Assembly: GCF_902706035.1 (NCBI RefSeq)
Contig: NZ_CACSJA010000024.1
Span: forward strand, 1-64,000
DNA from: Pantoea sp. 18069
GTDB lineage: Bacteria > Pseudomonadota > Gammaproteobacteria > Burkholderiales > Burkholderiaceae_C
Reading direction: 5' to 3'
DNA: 64,000 nt
In this document: positions 51,681 to 61,436 of the stretch, piece after piece
Layout: every line of letters starts with the position of its first letter
Numbering within the stretch: position 1 is the stretch's first letter
The notes under the pieces: generated by a model
The model's input: the letters and a program-made list of their open reading frames with translations, nothing else
The model's database searches: none
Told to the model about the DNA's origin: nothing
Program-made: the position numbers and the translations under genes

Positions 51681-53033
51681 TCAGGGCGCCAGCCAGGCAT
51701 TCGCCTGTTCGATATTCAGCAGGCGGTCCTGCCCCGCCAGACTCTGCAGATGCAGCTGGGCCAGCAGGTAGCGGTAACGCGCCTGGGCCAGGTCGCGCAA
51801 GGCGGTGGTGTGCTGCTGCTCGGCCTGGAGCACGTCCAGCATGGTGCGGCTGCCCGCCTGCAGCGATTTCTGGTTCGACAGCAGCGCCTGCTGCGCCGAA
51901 CGCTGGGCCTGCTCGAGCGCGCGCACGCGCAGCACGCCTTCGGTCATGCTGCGGAACTCCTGGTGCACGCGCACGCCCAGCTCGCGCCGTGCGCCTTCGA
52001 GCGCTTCGCGCGCGCGTTCCTCGCCGGCCAGCGCCTGGCGCACCTGCGAGTTCACCGCGCCGCCCGCGTACAGCGGAACGTTGAGCTGCAGGCCCACCGA
52101 CTTCTGCGCATAGCGCGAGTTGACGCTGGTCACGCTGTCGCTCTGGCTGCGCGACCATTGCGCGACCGCGTCCAGCGTCGGCCGGTGGCCGGCTTCGGCT
52201 TTTTGCACTTCGAGCCGCGCGGCCTCGCCCTGGGCGCGCAGCGCCTGCAGCTCGGGGCTTGCGGCTTCGGCGCGCGCAATCCATTCCTCCAGGCGCCGGG
52301 GCTGCGGCGCCTCGGGCACGAAGCGCGGCACATCGAGGCGGGCGAGCACGGCGGCGCCTTGGCCGGTGAGCACTTCGAGGCGGCGCTGGGTGAACTCGAC
52401 GTTCTGCGTGATTTCGAGCTCCTGGGCCAGCGTCAGGTCCAGCCGTGCCTGGACTTCATCGATATCGGTGCGCGTGCCCGCGCCGGCCGCAAAGTTCTTG
52501 CGCGCCGCGTCGAGCTGCGAGGCATTGCTGGCTTTTTGCACCTGCAGCAGCGCGATCTGGTCGCGTGCCAGCAGCGCGTCGAAGTAGGCTTCGCTGACGC
52601 GCACCACCAGCGCCTGTTCATCGCGCTCGAGCAGCGCGTTGGCGTCATCGACCTGGGCGCGTGCCTGCTGGACCAGCGCGCCGAGGTAGGGGCGGTACAG
52701 CGGCTGGCGCACGCTCAGCGTCTGGTTGCTGCTGTAGTAGTCGTTGTCCCAGCGCCTGGGCTGGCCGTTCGCATCGACGGTTTTGCTCGCCAGGTCGTTG
52801 TGGTTGCGCGTGGCGCTCAGCGCGACCTGCGGGCGGCGCTGGGCGAGCGCCTGGGGCAGGCGTTCGCGCGCGGCGTCGGCGCCGGCGCGCGCCGCGCGTA
52901 TCGTGGCGTCGTGGGCGAAGGCCGCGTCGTAGGCCTGGCGCAGGTCCAGGGCCTGGGCGGGCGCGGCGGCCAGGCCTGCGGCCAGCAGCGCGCAGCCCTG
53001 CAGGCGCCGCAGTGGAAGGGGCAGAAAAGCCAT
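51681..53033 (-). CDS. TolC-family outer membrane channel of type I secretion
   Basis: A 450-residue TolC-like protein with signal peptide (ending AAAPAQA). Two internal OEP repeats are seen, opening DLRQAYDAAFAHDATIRAARAG and repeated at EEWIARAEAASPELQALRAQGEAA, with VPLYAGGAVNSQVRQAL in the barrel-entry region. The long helices are rich in Ala, Gln, Glu and Arg. It starts 4 bp after the first hlyD gene's stop, so it is the last gene of the secretion operon and the only outer membrane channel for the two ABC/HlyD units upstream. Confidence 0.93.
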   Translation of the reverse strand: MAFLPLPLRRLQGCALLAAGLAAAPAQALDLRQAYDAAFAHDATIRAARAGADAARERLPQALAQRRPQVALSATRNHNDLASKTVDANGQPRRWDNDYYSSNQTLSVRQPLYRPYLGALVQQARAQVDDANALLERDEQALVVRVSEAYFDALLARDQIALLQVQKASNASQLDAARKNFAAGAGTRTDIDEVQARLDLTLAQELEITQNVEFTQRRLEVLTGQGAAVLARLDVPRFVPEAPQPRRLEEWIARAEAASPELQALRAQGEAARLEVQKAEAGHRPTLDAVAQWSRSQSDSVTSVNSRYAQKSVGLQLNVPLYAGGAVNSQVRQALAGEERAREALEGARRELGVRVHQEFRSMTEGVLRVRALEQAQRSAQQALLSNQKSLQAGSRTMLDVLQAEQQHTTALRDLAQARYRYLLAQLHLQSLAGQDRLLNIEQANAWLAP

Positions 53034-53037
53034 GGTG

Positions 53038-54405
53038 TCACTCTTCGGTCAGGGAGGCGGCGATGCGCTTGGTCAGCGGATGCAGCAGATAGGTCAGCAG
53101 GCTGCGTTCGCCGGTCTTGAAGACCACTTCGACCGGCATGCCGGGCTGCAGCTGGCGCTTGCCCAGGCGCTGCAGGCCTTCGGGCGTGACTTCGACGCGC
53201 GCCAGGTAGTAGCTCGCCAGCGTCTGCGGGTCGCTCAGCAGGTCCGAGGAGACCGACTGCACCTTGCCCGGCACCACGAGCTGCGGTGAATGCGCGAACG
53301 ACGAGAAGCGCACATCGACGGGCAGCTCGGCCTGCACCCGGTCGATCAGATGCGGTGCCACCTGGGTTTCGAGCAGCAGCGGCGCGTCGCCGGGCACGAT
53401 GTCCATCAGCTTCTGGCCGGCCTGGACCACGCCGCCCACGGTCTGGGCGGCGAGGCCCACTACCTGGCCATCGGCGGGTGACTTGATCTCCATGCGCGCG
53501 AGTTCATCGGCCAGGGCCTTGAATTTCTCATGTTCGGCGAGCACTTCGCGGTCCACTTCGGCGAGCTGGGTCTGCACTTCCTTGCGCTGCTCCTGCTGGC
53601 GCGAGAACGCGCGCTGGCGCAGCTCGGCCGTGCTGCGCTGCGCGCGCACCGCATTGCCCTGCAGATCGGCGATGGCGGTGTTCGAGTCGGCGACCATGCG
53701 TTCGAGCTCGAGCTGCCGGTTGCGCGGCGCATAGCCTTCGCTGACCAGGCCGCGCAGGTTGTGCAGTTCTTCGCTCAGCGATGCGTGCTGGGAGCGTCGA
53801 CTGGCGAGCATCTGGATATAAGCCTGCTGCATGCCGCGCTGGCCCTCGATGCTTTCCTCTATCGACTGCAGGTCCGAACGCAGCAGGTGGTTGCGCGTCG
53901 CGAACAGCTGCTCCTGGGTCTGCATCTGCTGGCGTATCAACGGGTCGCCCGCGGCCGCCTGCAGGTCATCGTGAAAGACCAGGTGCTGGGCACCCGAATG
54001 CTCTGCCGTGAGGCGCGCCTGCATGGCGCGCAGACCCAGGTAGCGCTGACGCACGGCCTCGTGGTTGGCGCGGGCCATGGCGGTGTCGAGCCGCATCAGC
54101 AACTGGCCCTGGCGCACGTTGTCGCCTTCGCGCACCATCACCTGCGCGATGATGCCGCCCGACAGGTGCTGCACGGTCTTGCGCTTGGTATCGATGGCCA
54201 CCGTGCCGGCGCTGGGCACGCCTTCGTCAAGCGGCGCGAATGCGGCCCAGAGCAGGAAGCCGCCAAAGCCCAGCGCCAGGGTCCACAGACCGATGCGGCC
54301 TATGCGGCGTGCATCGCCAGCGCTGTCCTCGGCGGGCGCGGAAAAGGGGGCATCGCTCGCAGCGGCTGCCGCAGCGGGGTGGGGGGAGGGCAGGATATGG
54401 GCCAT
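53038..54405 (-). CDS. HlyD-family membrane fusion protein (unit 1)
   Basis: A 455-residue periplasmic adaptor of type I secretion. A single membrane helix near 35-60 (IGLWTLALGFGGFLLWAAFAP) is followed by a biotinyl-lipoyl-like half motif (IIAQVMVREGDNVRQGQLLMRLD), a long coiled-coil hairpin (about 90-280) and the C-terminal barrel with QPGMPVEVVFKTGERSLLTYL, the standard HlyD/PrtE ending. It lies between ABC-1a (59 bp) and tolC (4 bp). It is closely similar to the second HlyD at 58291-59640, in particular in the last 60 residues. Confidence 0.94.
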   Translation of the reverse strand: MAHILPSPHPAAAAAASDAPFSAPAEDSAGDARRIGRIGLWTLALGFGGFLLWAAFAPLDEGVPSAGTVAIDTKRKTVQHLSGGIIAQVMVREGDNVRQGQLLMRLDTAMARANHEAVRQRYLGLRAMQARLTAEHSGAQHLVFHDDLQAAAGDPLIRQQMQTQEQLFATRNHLLRSDLQSIEESIEGQRGMQQAYIQMLASRRSQHASLSEELHNLRGLVSEGYAPRNRQLELERMVADSNTAIADLQGNAVRAQRSTAELRQRAFSRQQEQRKEVQTQLAEVDREVLAEHEKFKALADELARMEIKSPADGQVVGLAAQTVGGVVQAGQKLMDIVPGDAPLLLETQVAPHLIDRVQAELPVDVRFSSFAHSPQLVVPGKVQSVSSDLLSDPQTLASYYLARVEVTPEGLQRLGKRQLQPGMPVEVVFKTGERSLLTYLLHPLTKRIAASLTEE

Positions 54406-54464
54406 GGGAGGAGTCGGTGTATGGGGTGGAAAGGGCCTGCGTTGGGCGTCTGAGTGCCGGCGCG

Positions 54465-56189
54465 TCAGACGCTCAGCAGTCGTGGCGGGGAGGCGCAGGC
54501 GGCGGGCGCGGCGCGCATCGAGGCGAGTACTGCATCGCGTGCGCCATCGCGCTCGACCGTGCCGTTGCGCAGCAGCAGCACGCGATCGGCGGCCGCGAGA
54601 ATGCCCTGGCGGTGGCTGACGATCACCACCGTGCTGCCCTGGGTGCGCAGCTCCTGGAGCGCGCGCACCAGCGCGGCTTCGCCGGCGTCGTCGAGGTTGG
54701 CGTTGGGCTCGTCGAGCACCACCAGCCGCGGGCGGCCGTAGATCGCGCGTGCCAGTCCGATGCGCTGACGCTGCCCGCCCGACAGCAGCCCGCCGGCTTC
54801 GCCAATGGGGGTGTCATAGCCCTTGGGAAAGCGCAGGATCATTTCGTGCAGGCCGGCGCTGCGCGTCGCGGCAATCACCTTCTCGGGATCGACTTCACCG
54901 AAGCGCGCAATGTTCTCGGCGATCGTTCCCTCGAACAGTTCGATGTCCTGTGGCAGGTAGCCGAGATGGGGGCCCAGCTCGCAGCGGTCCCAGCTGCCCA
55001 GCGGCCGGCCGTCGAGCAGCACTTCGCCGCTCAGCCGTGGCCAGACGCCGATGATGCAGCGCGCCAGCGTCGACTTGCCCGAACCCGAAGGGCCGAGAAT
55101 GGCCGTGACCGAGCCCGGCTTGAACGAGAGGCTCACGCCCTGCAGGATAGGGGTGTCGCGCTCCTGCGCATGGGCCACGACATCGCGCAGCACCAGGGCG
55201 CCGGTCGGCGCGGTGCGCTGCAAGTTCGGGTCGCGCGCGGGATGCGCCTTCAGCAGGCCTTCGAGGCGCGCAAACGCCGCGCGCGCCGCGATGAAGCCGC
55301 GCCAGGTGCCGACCAGCTGGTCTATGGGCGCCAAGGTGCGCGTCATCAGCACATTGGCCGCAATCATTTCGCCCGGCGACAGCTGGTGGTTGATCACCAG
55401 CAGCGCGCCCGCGCCCAGGCCCAGCGACTGCTGGGAGTAGCGGATGAACTTGCTCCAGGCGGTGATGCGGTGGGTCAGTGCCTGGGCCGTGCCCTGCAGG
55501 CCCAGCGCGCGGCGGTACCTGAGCGCCCAGTGCGCCAGCAGATGGTGGACCATGCCCATGGGCTCGAGCACTTCGACGTTGCGCAGCTTGCCTTGCAGGT
55601 AGGCCCGCGCCTGGGCCGAGGCCTCGCTCGCGGCCTGTGCGGGCGCGACCGACTTGCGGTGGCCGAACCAGACCAGGGCGGCCTGGGCCAGCGCAAAGCA
55701 CAGCGCGATCGCGCCCAGGAAAGGATGGAGGAAAAACAGCACCGCGAGGTAGATCGGCGTCCAGGGCGCATCGAACAGCGCGAAGATGCCGTTGCCGGTG
55801 AGGAATTGCCGCACCTGCAGCAGATCGCCGAAGGCGCGCGGCGCGGCGTCGCCCTGGCGGCTCAGGCGCGCCTCGAAACTCGCCTCGAAGACGCGCGAAC
55901 CCAGCAGGTTGTCGAGCCGCACGCCGGTGCGCACCAGCACCTTGGAGCGCATCCATTCGGAAAACGCCATCACCACGAACAGGAACAGCGTGATCAGCGA
56001 CATCAGCAGCAGCGTCAGCTCGTTCTGGCTGGTCATGACGCGGTCGAAGACCTGCAGCATGTACATCGTGGGCGACAGCAGCAGCAGGTTGGACAGCATG
56101 CTGAACATGCCGACCATCGCGAATTCGCGGCGAAAGGACCAGAGCGCCTGGGTCAACTCGCTGCGTTGAAAGAAGCCGGGGTTTTTCAT
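54465..56189 (-). CDS. Type I secretion ABC transporter, subunit a (unit 1)
   Basis: A 574-residue PrtD-like exporter: six-helix transmembrane domain (about 20-290) with FDAPWTPIYLAVLFFLHP, then an ATPase with Walker A GPSGSGKS (366-373), signature LSGGQRQRIGLARAI from 469, Walker B LVVLDEP ending about 495 and H-loop VSHRQGIL. All catalytic residues are intact. It lacks the C39-like N-terminal domain of HlyB. The ATG at 56189 (MKNPGFFQRSELTQALW) is chosen over GTG 56213. Most like the a-subunit at 59690-61420 and less like its direct neighbour, so the pair a+b probably forms a heterodimer. Confidence 0.93.
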   Translation of the reverse strand: MKNPGFFQRSELTQALWSFRREFAMVGMFSMLSNLLLLSPTMYMLQVFDRVMTSQNELTLLLMSLITLFLFVVMAFSEWMRSKVLVRTGVRLDNLLGSRVFEASFEARLSRQGDAAPRAFGDLLQVRQFLTGNGIFALFDAPWTPIYLAVLFFLHPFLGAIALCFALAQAALVWFGHRKSVAPAQAASEASAQARAYLQGKLRNVEVLEPMGMVHHLLAHWALRYRRALGLQGTAQALTHRITAWSKFIRYSQQSLGLGAGALLVINHQLSPGEMIAANVLMTRTLAPIDQLVGTWRGFIAARAAFARLEGLLKAHPARDPNLQRTAPTGALVLRDVVAHAQERDTPILQGVSLSFKPGSVTAILGPSGSGKSTLARCIIGVWPRLSGEVLLDGRPLGSWDRCELGPHLGYLPQDIELFEGTIAENIARFGEVDPEKVIAATRSAGLHEMILRFPKGYDTPIGEAGGLLSGGQRQRIGLARAIYGRPRLVVLDEPNANLDDAGEAALVRALQELRTQGSTVVIVSHRQGILAAADRVLLLRNGTVERDGARDAVLASMRAAPAACASPPRLLSV

Positions 56190-56230
56190 GGGAGAAAATT
56201 TCTGGGAAAGCACGGGGGGCGGGCGCCGGA

Positions 56231-57976
56231 TCAGGCGGGCGTGGGCTGCATCGCGGCCGGCGCCGGGGCTGCGCTCGATGGCGTCTGGCGCGCGGCCTGG
56301 GCGAGCGCGGCCAGCACTTCGGCGCGCGGGCCGAACGCCTGCTGGCGGCCATCGCGCAGCACCAGCAGCTTGTTGGCGGTATTGAGCACGCTGCCCAGGT
56401 GGGTGATGACCACAAAGGTCGTGCCTTGCGCGCTCGCGCCCAGGATGGCCTGAGCCAGCGCGGCATTGCCTTCGTCATCGAGGCTGGAATTGGGCTCGTC
56501 GAGCACGACCAGCACCGGCTGGCCATAGAGCGCACGCGCCAGGCCCAGGCGCTGGCGCTGGCCGCCCGAAAGCCGCGCCCCGCCTTCGCCTATGGGGCTG
56601 TCGTAGCCGCCGGGCAGGCCGAGAATGAAGTCGTGCATTCCCACGGCGCGGGCCGCGGCTTCGACCTGGGCCGGTTGCACCGGGCCAAAGCGGGCGATGT
56701 TCTCGGCCACCGTGCCTTCGAACAGTTCCACGCCCTGGGGCAGGTAGCCCAGATGGGGGCCCAGCTCCTGCTTGTTCCAGCCGTGGATGTCGGCGTCGTC
56801 GAGCCGCACCTTGCCGCCTTGGGCCGGCCACAGGCCCACGAGCAGGCGCGCCAGCGTGGTCTTGCCGCTGGCCGAGGGGCCGATCACCGCCAGCACATCG
56901 CCGGGGTTCAGCGCGAACGCCATGCCGCGCAGCAGCGGCGATGGGGCGCCGGGCGCCGCCGCCACGAGTTGCTCGACCTGCAGCCGCCCGCGCGGTGCGG
57001 GCAAGGCCATGCCCTGGGCGCGCAGCGGCACGGCCTGCAGCAACTGCTGCAGCCGGCCCCAGGCGTCGCGCACGTTGACCACGGCCTGCCACTGCGCGAC
57101 GGCCTGCACCAGCGGCGCGAGCATGCGCCCGCCCAGGATGGAGCCGATGATCATCATGCCGCCACCGCCGTTGAGCTGGTTGTGCAGCAGCAGCCAGCAG
57201 CCCAGGCCCAGCAGCAGCGAACCCAGCGTGTTCTGCAGCAGCTTGCCCAGCGCCTGGAAGCCGCCCGCGCTTTCCGAGGCCTGGGCCTGCAGCGCCAGAA
57301 AGTGGCGCTGCTTGTCGAGCCAGCGGCGCTGCAGGTTGCGCAGCATGCCCATGGATTCGATGACTTCGGCGTTGCGCAGGCTGGAGTCGGCATACTGCTG
57401 GGCCGCGATCGACGTGCGGTTGGCCTCCATCAGCGGCGGCTTGGTGCGCCGTTCGTTGCACCATGCCACGCTGACCTGCAGCAGCGCGAAGACCACTGCC
57501 GACCAGCCCAGCACCGGGCTGATCAGGAACAGCAGCACCATCATCAGCAGCGCGATCGGCGCTTCCATCAAGGCCAGCAGCGCGGGGGAGAACAGGAAAT
57601 CGCAGACCAGCCGCAGATCGCTCAGCGGTTGCGTGCTGCCGCCGCCCACGCGCTGCAGCCGCGCCGTGAAGATGGCGCCGAAGATGCGCTCGCGCAGCTG
57701 GGCATCGAGCTGGCCGCCCGCGGCGCGCATGATTTCGCTGCGCGCCCACTCGAGCACTTCCATCAGCGCATAGGCGCCGAGCACGACAATGGTCAGCATC
57801 AGCAGCGTGAAGGGGTTGCGGCTGTTCACCACCCGGTCGTAGACCTCGAGCATGTAGACCGATGGCGCGAGCACCAGCAGGCCGGCCAGCAGGCTGAACC
57901 CGCCGGCGCGCATGAAATAGGGTTTGAGCGCGGTGAGAGCGGCGCGCAGTTCACTGGGAGAAGGGGCGGTTTTCAT
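56231..57976 (-). CDS. Type I secretion ABC transporter, subunit b (unit 1)
   Basis: A 581-residue exporter half: transmembrane domain with SVYMLEVYDRVVNSRNPFTLL and MEAPIALLMMVLLFLISPVLG, and an ATPase with Walker A GPSASGKTTLARLLVG, signature LSGGQRQRLGLARAL, Walker B VLVVLDEPNSSLD and H-loop VITHLGSVL. Both nucleotide sites of an a/b pair would be complete. It is the first gene of unit 1, with a 314-bp AT-rich gap upstream holding a promoter and palindrome. Its 3' end is 41 bp before ABC-1a. Confidence 0.93.
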   Translation of the reverse strand: MKTAPSPSELRAALTALKPYFMRAGGFSLLAGLLVLAPSVYMLEVYDRVVNSRNPFTLLMLTIVVLGAYALMEVLEWARSEIMRAAGGQLDAQLRERIFGAIFTARLQRVGGGSTQPLSDLRLVCDFLFSPALLALMEAPIALLMMVLLFLISPVLGWSAVVFALLQVSVAWCNERRTKPPLMEANRTSIAAQQYADSSLRNAEVIESMGMLRNLQRRWLDKQRHFLALQAQASESAGGFQALGKLLQNTLGSLLLGLGCWLLLHNQLNGGGGMMIIGSILGGRMLAPLVQAVAQWQAVVNVRDAWGRLQQLLQAVPLRAQGMALPAPRGRLQVEQLVAAAPGAPSPLLRGMAFALNPGDVLAVIGPSASGKTTLARLLVGLWPAQGGKVRLDDADIHGWNKQELGPHLGYLPQGVELFEGTVAENIARFGPVQPAQVEAAARAVGMHDFILGLPGGYDSPIGEGGARLSGGQRQRLGLARALYGQPVLVVLDEPNSSLDDEGNAALAQAILGASAQGTTFVVITHLGSVLNTANKLLVLRDGRQQAFGPRAEVLAALAQAARQTPSSAAPAPAAMQPTPA

Positions 57977-58290
57977 GGACGTGTGGCTTGGTTTGCGGGC
58001 CCGGCGCAGGCCAGGCGGTGTCGCGCACCGGAATTGCCATTGCGCGGCCCGCGCCCTGTGCGGGTGGGAGACTGGGATGGCAGGCAGAACGTCGACATGA
58101 AGCCATATTATAGTTTTTAACTATTAAATTAAATAGGGCAATAGCTAATTCTGGTCTGGTGAAAGAAAAACATCGCGCTATCACGTGGCGCAGACCACAC
58201 AGCGCAGGCCTGTGGTGAGTGGCCAGCGCCTTGGCGAAGTTCCTTCGGTGGCGCTTCGCCCGCCGCAGGGCGGGGCGGCGGCTCCAGGCC
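57977..58290. promoter_or_regulatory. AT-rich promoter region between the secretion units
   Basis: A 314-bp non-coding gap, AT-rich around 58100-58150. On the minus strand TATAAT (58107-58112) is a likely -10 box for ABC-1b. The perfect inverted repeat ATAGTT-ttt-AACTAT (58110-58124) overlaps it and could be an operator. No substrate gene is seen; a possible frame at 57951-58184 has no support. Confidence 0.6.
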
Positions 58291-59640
58291 TCATTCCTCT
58301 GTCATTGACGCGGCGATTCGCTTGGTCAAGGGGTGCAGCAGGTAGGTCAGCAGCGAGCGTTCGCCGGTCTTGAAGACCACTTCGACCGGCATGCCGGGCT
58401 GCAGCTGGCGCTGGCCCAGGCGCTCCTTGCCCCGGGGCGTGACTTCGACCCGGGCCAGGTAATAGCTCGCCTGGGTCTGCGGATCGGTCAGCAGGTCGGC
58501 CGAGACGGAATGCACCTGGCCCTCGACCGACAGCTGGGGCGAATGGGCGAAGGAGGAAAAGCGCACCTCCACCGGCATGCCCGCATGCACCCGGTCAATC
58601 AGGTGCGGCGCGACCCGGGCTTCGAGCAGCAGCGGCTCCTTGTCGGGAACGATGTCCATCAGCGTCTGGGCGGGCTGGATCACGCCGCCCACGGTCTGCA
58701 CCGCCAGCCCGACGACCTGCCCGTCGGCGGGCGACCTGATGTCCATGCGCGCGAGCTCGTCTGCCAAGGTCTTGCGCTTTTCCTGCTCGGCCGACACTTC
58801 GCGCTCCACTTCGGCGAGCCGGGTCTGGACTTCCTTGCGCTGCTCCTGCTGGCGCACGAGCATGCGCTGGCGCAGCTCGGCCACGCTGCGTTGCGCGCGC
58901 ACGGTATTGCCCAGCAGATCGGCGATGGCCGAGTTGGCGTCGGCGACCAGGCGCTGGAGCTCGAGCTGGCGGTTGCGCGGCGCATAGCCTTCGCTGACCA
59001 GTCCGCGCAGATGGCGCAGTTCCTCGTTGAGCAAGGCCTGCTGGGCGCGCCGGTTTTGCAGCATGTCGGCGTAGGCGTCGAGCATGCCCTGCTGGCCTTG
59101 CAGGCTTTCCTCCATGGATTGCAGGTCTGCCTGCAGCAGGCGCCGGCGTGTCTCGAACAACTGCTGCTGCAGTTGCATCTGCTGGTCGGCCAGCGGGTCG
59201 CCCGCCGCTGCCAGCGAATCTTCGTGGAAGACCAGCGACTGCGCGCCCGCATGCTCGGCCGTCAGGCGCGCCTGCTCGGCGCGAAGCCCCAGATAGCGCT
59301 GGCGCACCGCGTCATGCTGGGCCTGGGTCACGGTGGGGTCTAGCCGCATCAGCAATTGGCCCTGGCGCACGCTGTCGCCCTCGCGCACCAGCACCTGTTT
59401 GACAATGCCGCCCGTCAGGTGCTGAACCGCTTTGCGCTTGGTGTCTATCGCCACCATGCCGACGCTGGGCACGCCTTCGTCCAGCGGTGCATACGCCGCC
59501 CACAGCAAAAAGCCGCCAAAACCCATGGCCAGCGTCCAAAGGCCTATGCGCCCCGCGTGGCTCGCGACCTTGTCGGCGGTTTCGGGTTCGAAGCCGGCAT
59601 CGCTGTCGTTGGGCGGTGGAAGTGCAGACGGTGGGGCCAT
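58291..59640 (-). CDS. HlyD-family membrane fusion protein (unit 2)
   Basis: A 449-residue paralogue of the unit-1 adaptor. Membrane helix near 31-52 (IGLWTLAMGFGGFLLWAAYA), lipoyl-like half motif (GIVKQVLVREGDSVRQGQLL), coiled-coil hairpin, and the same C-terminal QPGMPVEVVFKTGERSLLTYL. The two adaptors differ mainly in the first 30 residues and in the coiled-coil, the part that meets TolC. The gene ends where the AT-rich gap begins and has no TolC partner of its own. Confidence 0.94.
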   Translation of the reverse strand: MAPPSALPPPNDSDAGFEPETADKVASHAGRIGLWTLAMGFGGFLLWAAYAPLDEGVPSVGMVAIDTKRKAVQHLTGGIVKQVLVREGDSVRQGQLLMRLDPTVTQAQHDAVRQRYLGLRAEQARLTAEHAGAQSLVFHEDSLAAAGDPLADQQMQLQQQLFETRRRLLQADLQSMEESLQGQQGMLDAYADMLQNRRAQQALLNEELRHLRGLVSEGYAPRNRQLELQRLVADANSAIADLLGNTVRAQRSVAELRQRMLVRQQEQRKEVQTRLAEVEREVSAEQEKRKTLADELARMDIRSPADGQVVGLAVQTVGGVIQPAQTLMDIVPDKEPLLLEARVAPHLIDRVHAGMPVEVRFSSFAHSPQLSVEGQVHSVSADLLTDPQTQASYYLARVEVTPRGKERLGQRQLQPGMPVEVVFKTGERSLLTYLLHPLTKRIAASMTEE

Positions 59641-59689
59641 GGTGGGTGCTGATCAAGAAAGAGGAACAGGCGGATGCCGGGCCTTGGCC

Positions 59690-61420
59690 TCAGACACCCT
59701 GGCGCTGCGCAGGGCCGCCGGCGTTGGCTGGCGCAGGCGGCGCGCGCATCGAAGCGAGAACGGCGTCGCGCGGCCCGTCGCGCTCCACGCAGCCGTCGCG
59801 AAGAACGATCACGCGATCGGCGACCGCGAGGATGCCGGGTCTATGCGTCACGAGCACCACCGTGCTGCGCCGGGCGCGCAGTTCGCCGACCGCGCGCACC
59901 AGCGCGGCTTCGCCGGCGTCGTCGAGGTTGGCGTTGGGCTCGTCGAGCACCACCAGCACCGGATGGCCATAGATCGCGCGTGCCAGCCCGATGCGCTGGC
60001 GCTGGCCGCCCGACAGCAGCCCGCCGGCTTCACCGATGGGCGTGTCATAGCCCTTGGGCAGGTGCAGGATCATTTCATGCAGGTCGGCGCTGCGCGTCGC
60101 GGCAATCACCCGCTGCGAATCGACGCGGCCGAAGCGCGCGATGTTCTCGGCGATCGAGCCTTCGAACAATTCGATGTCCTGGGGCAGGTAGCCCAGGTAG
60201 GGGCCGAGTTCGGCGCGGCTCCAGCGGTCCAGTGGCTGCCCGTCGAGCAGGATGCAGCCGCTGCGTGCGGGCCAGACGCCGATCATGCAGCGCGCCAGCG
60301 TCGACTTGCCCGCACCCGAAGGGCCGAGGATCACGGTGACCGTGCCGGGCTCGAAGGCCAGCGTCACGCCCCGCAAGATGGCCTGGTCGCGGCCCTGCGC
60401 ATGGGCCTGCACATCCCGCAGCGCGAGCGCACCCGTGGGCGCGCTGCGGGCCGGCGCGCCGGCGCGCCGCGGGTGGGTGCGCAGCAGGCCTTCGAGGCGT
60501 GCGAACGCCGCGCGCGCAGTGATGAAGTCGCGCCAGGTGCCGACCAACTGATCGATGGGCGTGAGCGTGCGCGTCATCAACACGTTGGCGGCAATCATTT
60601 CGCCCGGCGACAGCTGGCCATTGATCACCAGCAGCGCGCCCGCCCCCAGGCCCAGGGATTGCTGCGAATAGCGCACGAACTTGCTCCAGGCCGTGATGCG
60701 ATGGGTCAGCGCCTGCGCAGCCCCCTGCCTGGCCAGCGCCAGCCGGTTGCGCCGCGCCCACTGGGGCCGAAGGTGCTGCAGCATGCCCATGGGCTCGAGC
60801 ACTTCCACGTTGCGCAGCTTGCTTTGCAGATAAGTGCGCGCATCGGCATGCGCCTGGTTCGCGGCCTCGGTGGGCGCGACCGATCTGCGGTGACCGAACG
60901 TGACCAGTGCCACCTGGGCCAGCGCGAAGCACAGCGCGATCGCGCCCAGCCAGGGGTGCAGGAAAAACAGCACCGCCAGATAGATCGGTGTCCAGGGCGC
61001 ATCGAACAGCGCGAAGATGCCGTGGCCGGTGAGGAATTGGCGCAGCTGCAGCAGATCGCCGAACGCCCGCGTCGTGCCCGCGCCCGGATGGCCGAGGCGG
61101 GAGGCGAAACTCGCCTGGAAGACCCGCGGGCCCAGCCGGTTGTCCAGCTGCACACCGATGTGCACCAGTACCTTGGAGCGCGTCCATTCGCAAAACGCCA
61201 TCACCACGAGCAGGAACAGGGCGATCAGCGACATGAACAGCAGCGTCAGCTCGTTCTGGCTGACCATCACGCGGTCGAATACCTGCAGCATGTAAATCGT
61301 CGGCACCAGCAGCAACAGGTTGGTCAGCATGCTGAACAACCCGACCAGCGCGAACTCGCGGCGCAATGCCCACAGGGCCCGTGTCAGTTCGCTGCGCTGG
61401 AAGAAACCGGTGGCATTCAT
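59690..61420 (-). CDS. Type I secretion ABC transporter, subunit a (unit 2)
   Basis: A 576-residue a-type exporter half, similar to ABC-1a from end to end (FFQRSELTRALW, FDAPWTPIYLAVLFFLHP, ITAWSKFVRYSQQSLGLGAG). Walker A GPSGAGKSTLARCMIG, signature LSGGQRQRIGLARAI, Walker B VLVVLDEPNANLD and H-loop VTHRPGIL are intact. The linker before the ATPase and the last 20 residues differ most between the copies. ATG at 61420; the longer frame to 61486 overlaps ABC-2b. Confidence 0.93.
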   Translation of the reverse strand: MNATGFFQRSELTRALWALRREFALVGLFSMLTNLLLLVPTIYMLQVFDRVMVSQNELTLLFMSLIALFLLVVMAFCEWTRSKVLVHIGVQLDNRLGPRVFQASFASRLGHPGAGTTRAFGDLLQLRQFLTGHGIFALFDAPWTPIYLAVLFFLHPWLGAIALCFALAQVALVTFGHRRSVAPTEAANQAHADARTYLQSKLRNVEVLEPMGMLQHLRPQWARRNRLALARQGAAQALTHRITAWSKFVRYSQQSLGLGAGALLVINGQLSPGEMIAANVLMTRTLTPIDQLVGTWRDFITARAAFARLEGLLRTHPRRAGAPARSAPTGALALRDVQAHAQGRDQAILRGVTLAFEPGTVTVILGPSGAGKSTLARCMIGVWPARSGCILLDGQPLDRWSRAELGPYLGYLPQDIELFEGSIAENIARFGRVDSQRVIAATRSADLHEMILHLPKGYDTPIGEAGGLLSGGQRQRIGLARAIYGHPVLVVLDEPNANLDDAGEAALVRAVGELRARRSTVVLVTHRPGILAVADRVIVLRDGCVERDGPRDAVLASMRAPPAPANAGGPAQRQGV

Positions 61421-61436
61421 GGCGTCGGGCTCCGTA

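Noticed and set aside
57951..58184. Possible small secreted substrate gene in the gap between secretion units
   Set aside because: No ribosome binding site, overlaps the ABC-1b start on the same strand, and has no glycine-zipper, RTX or signal-like pattern.
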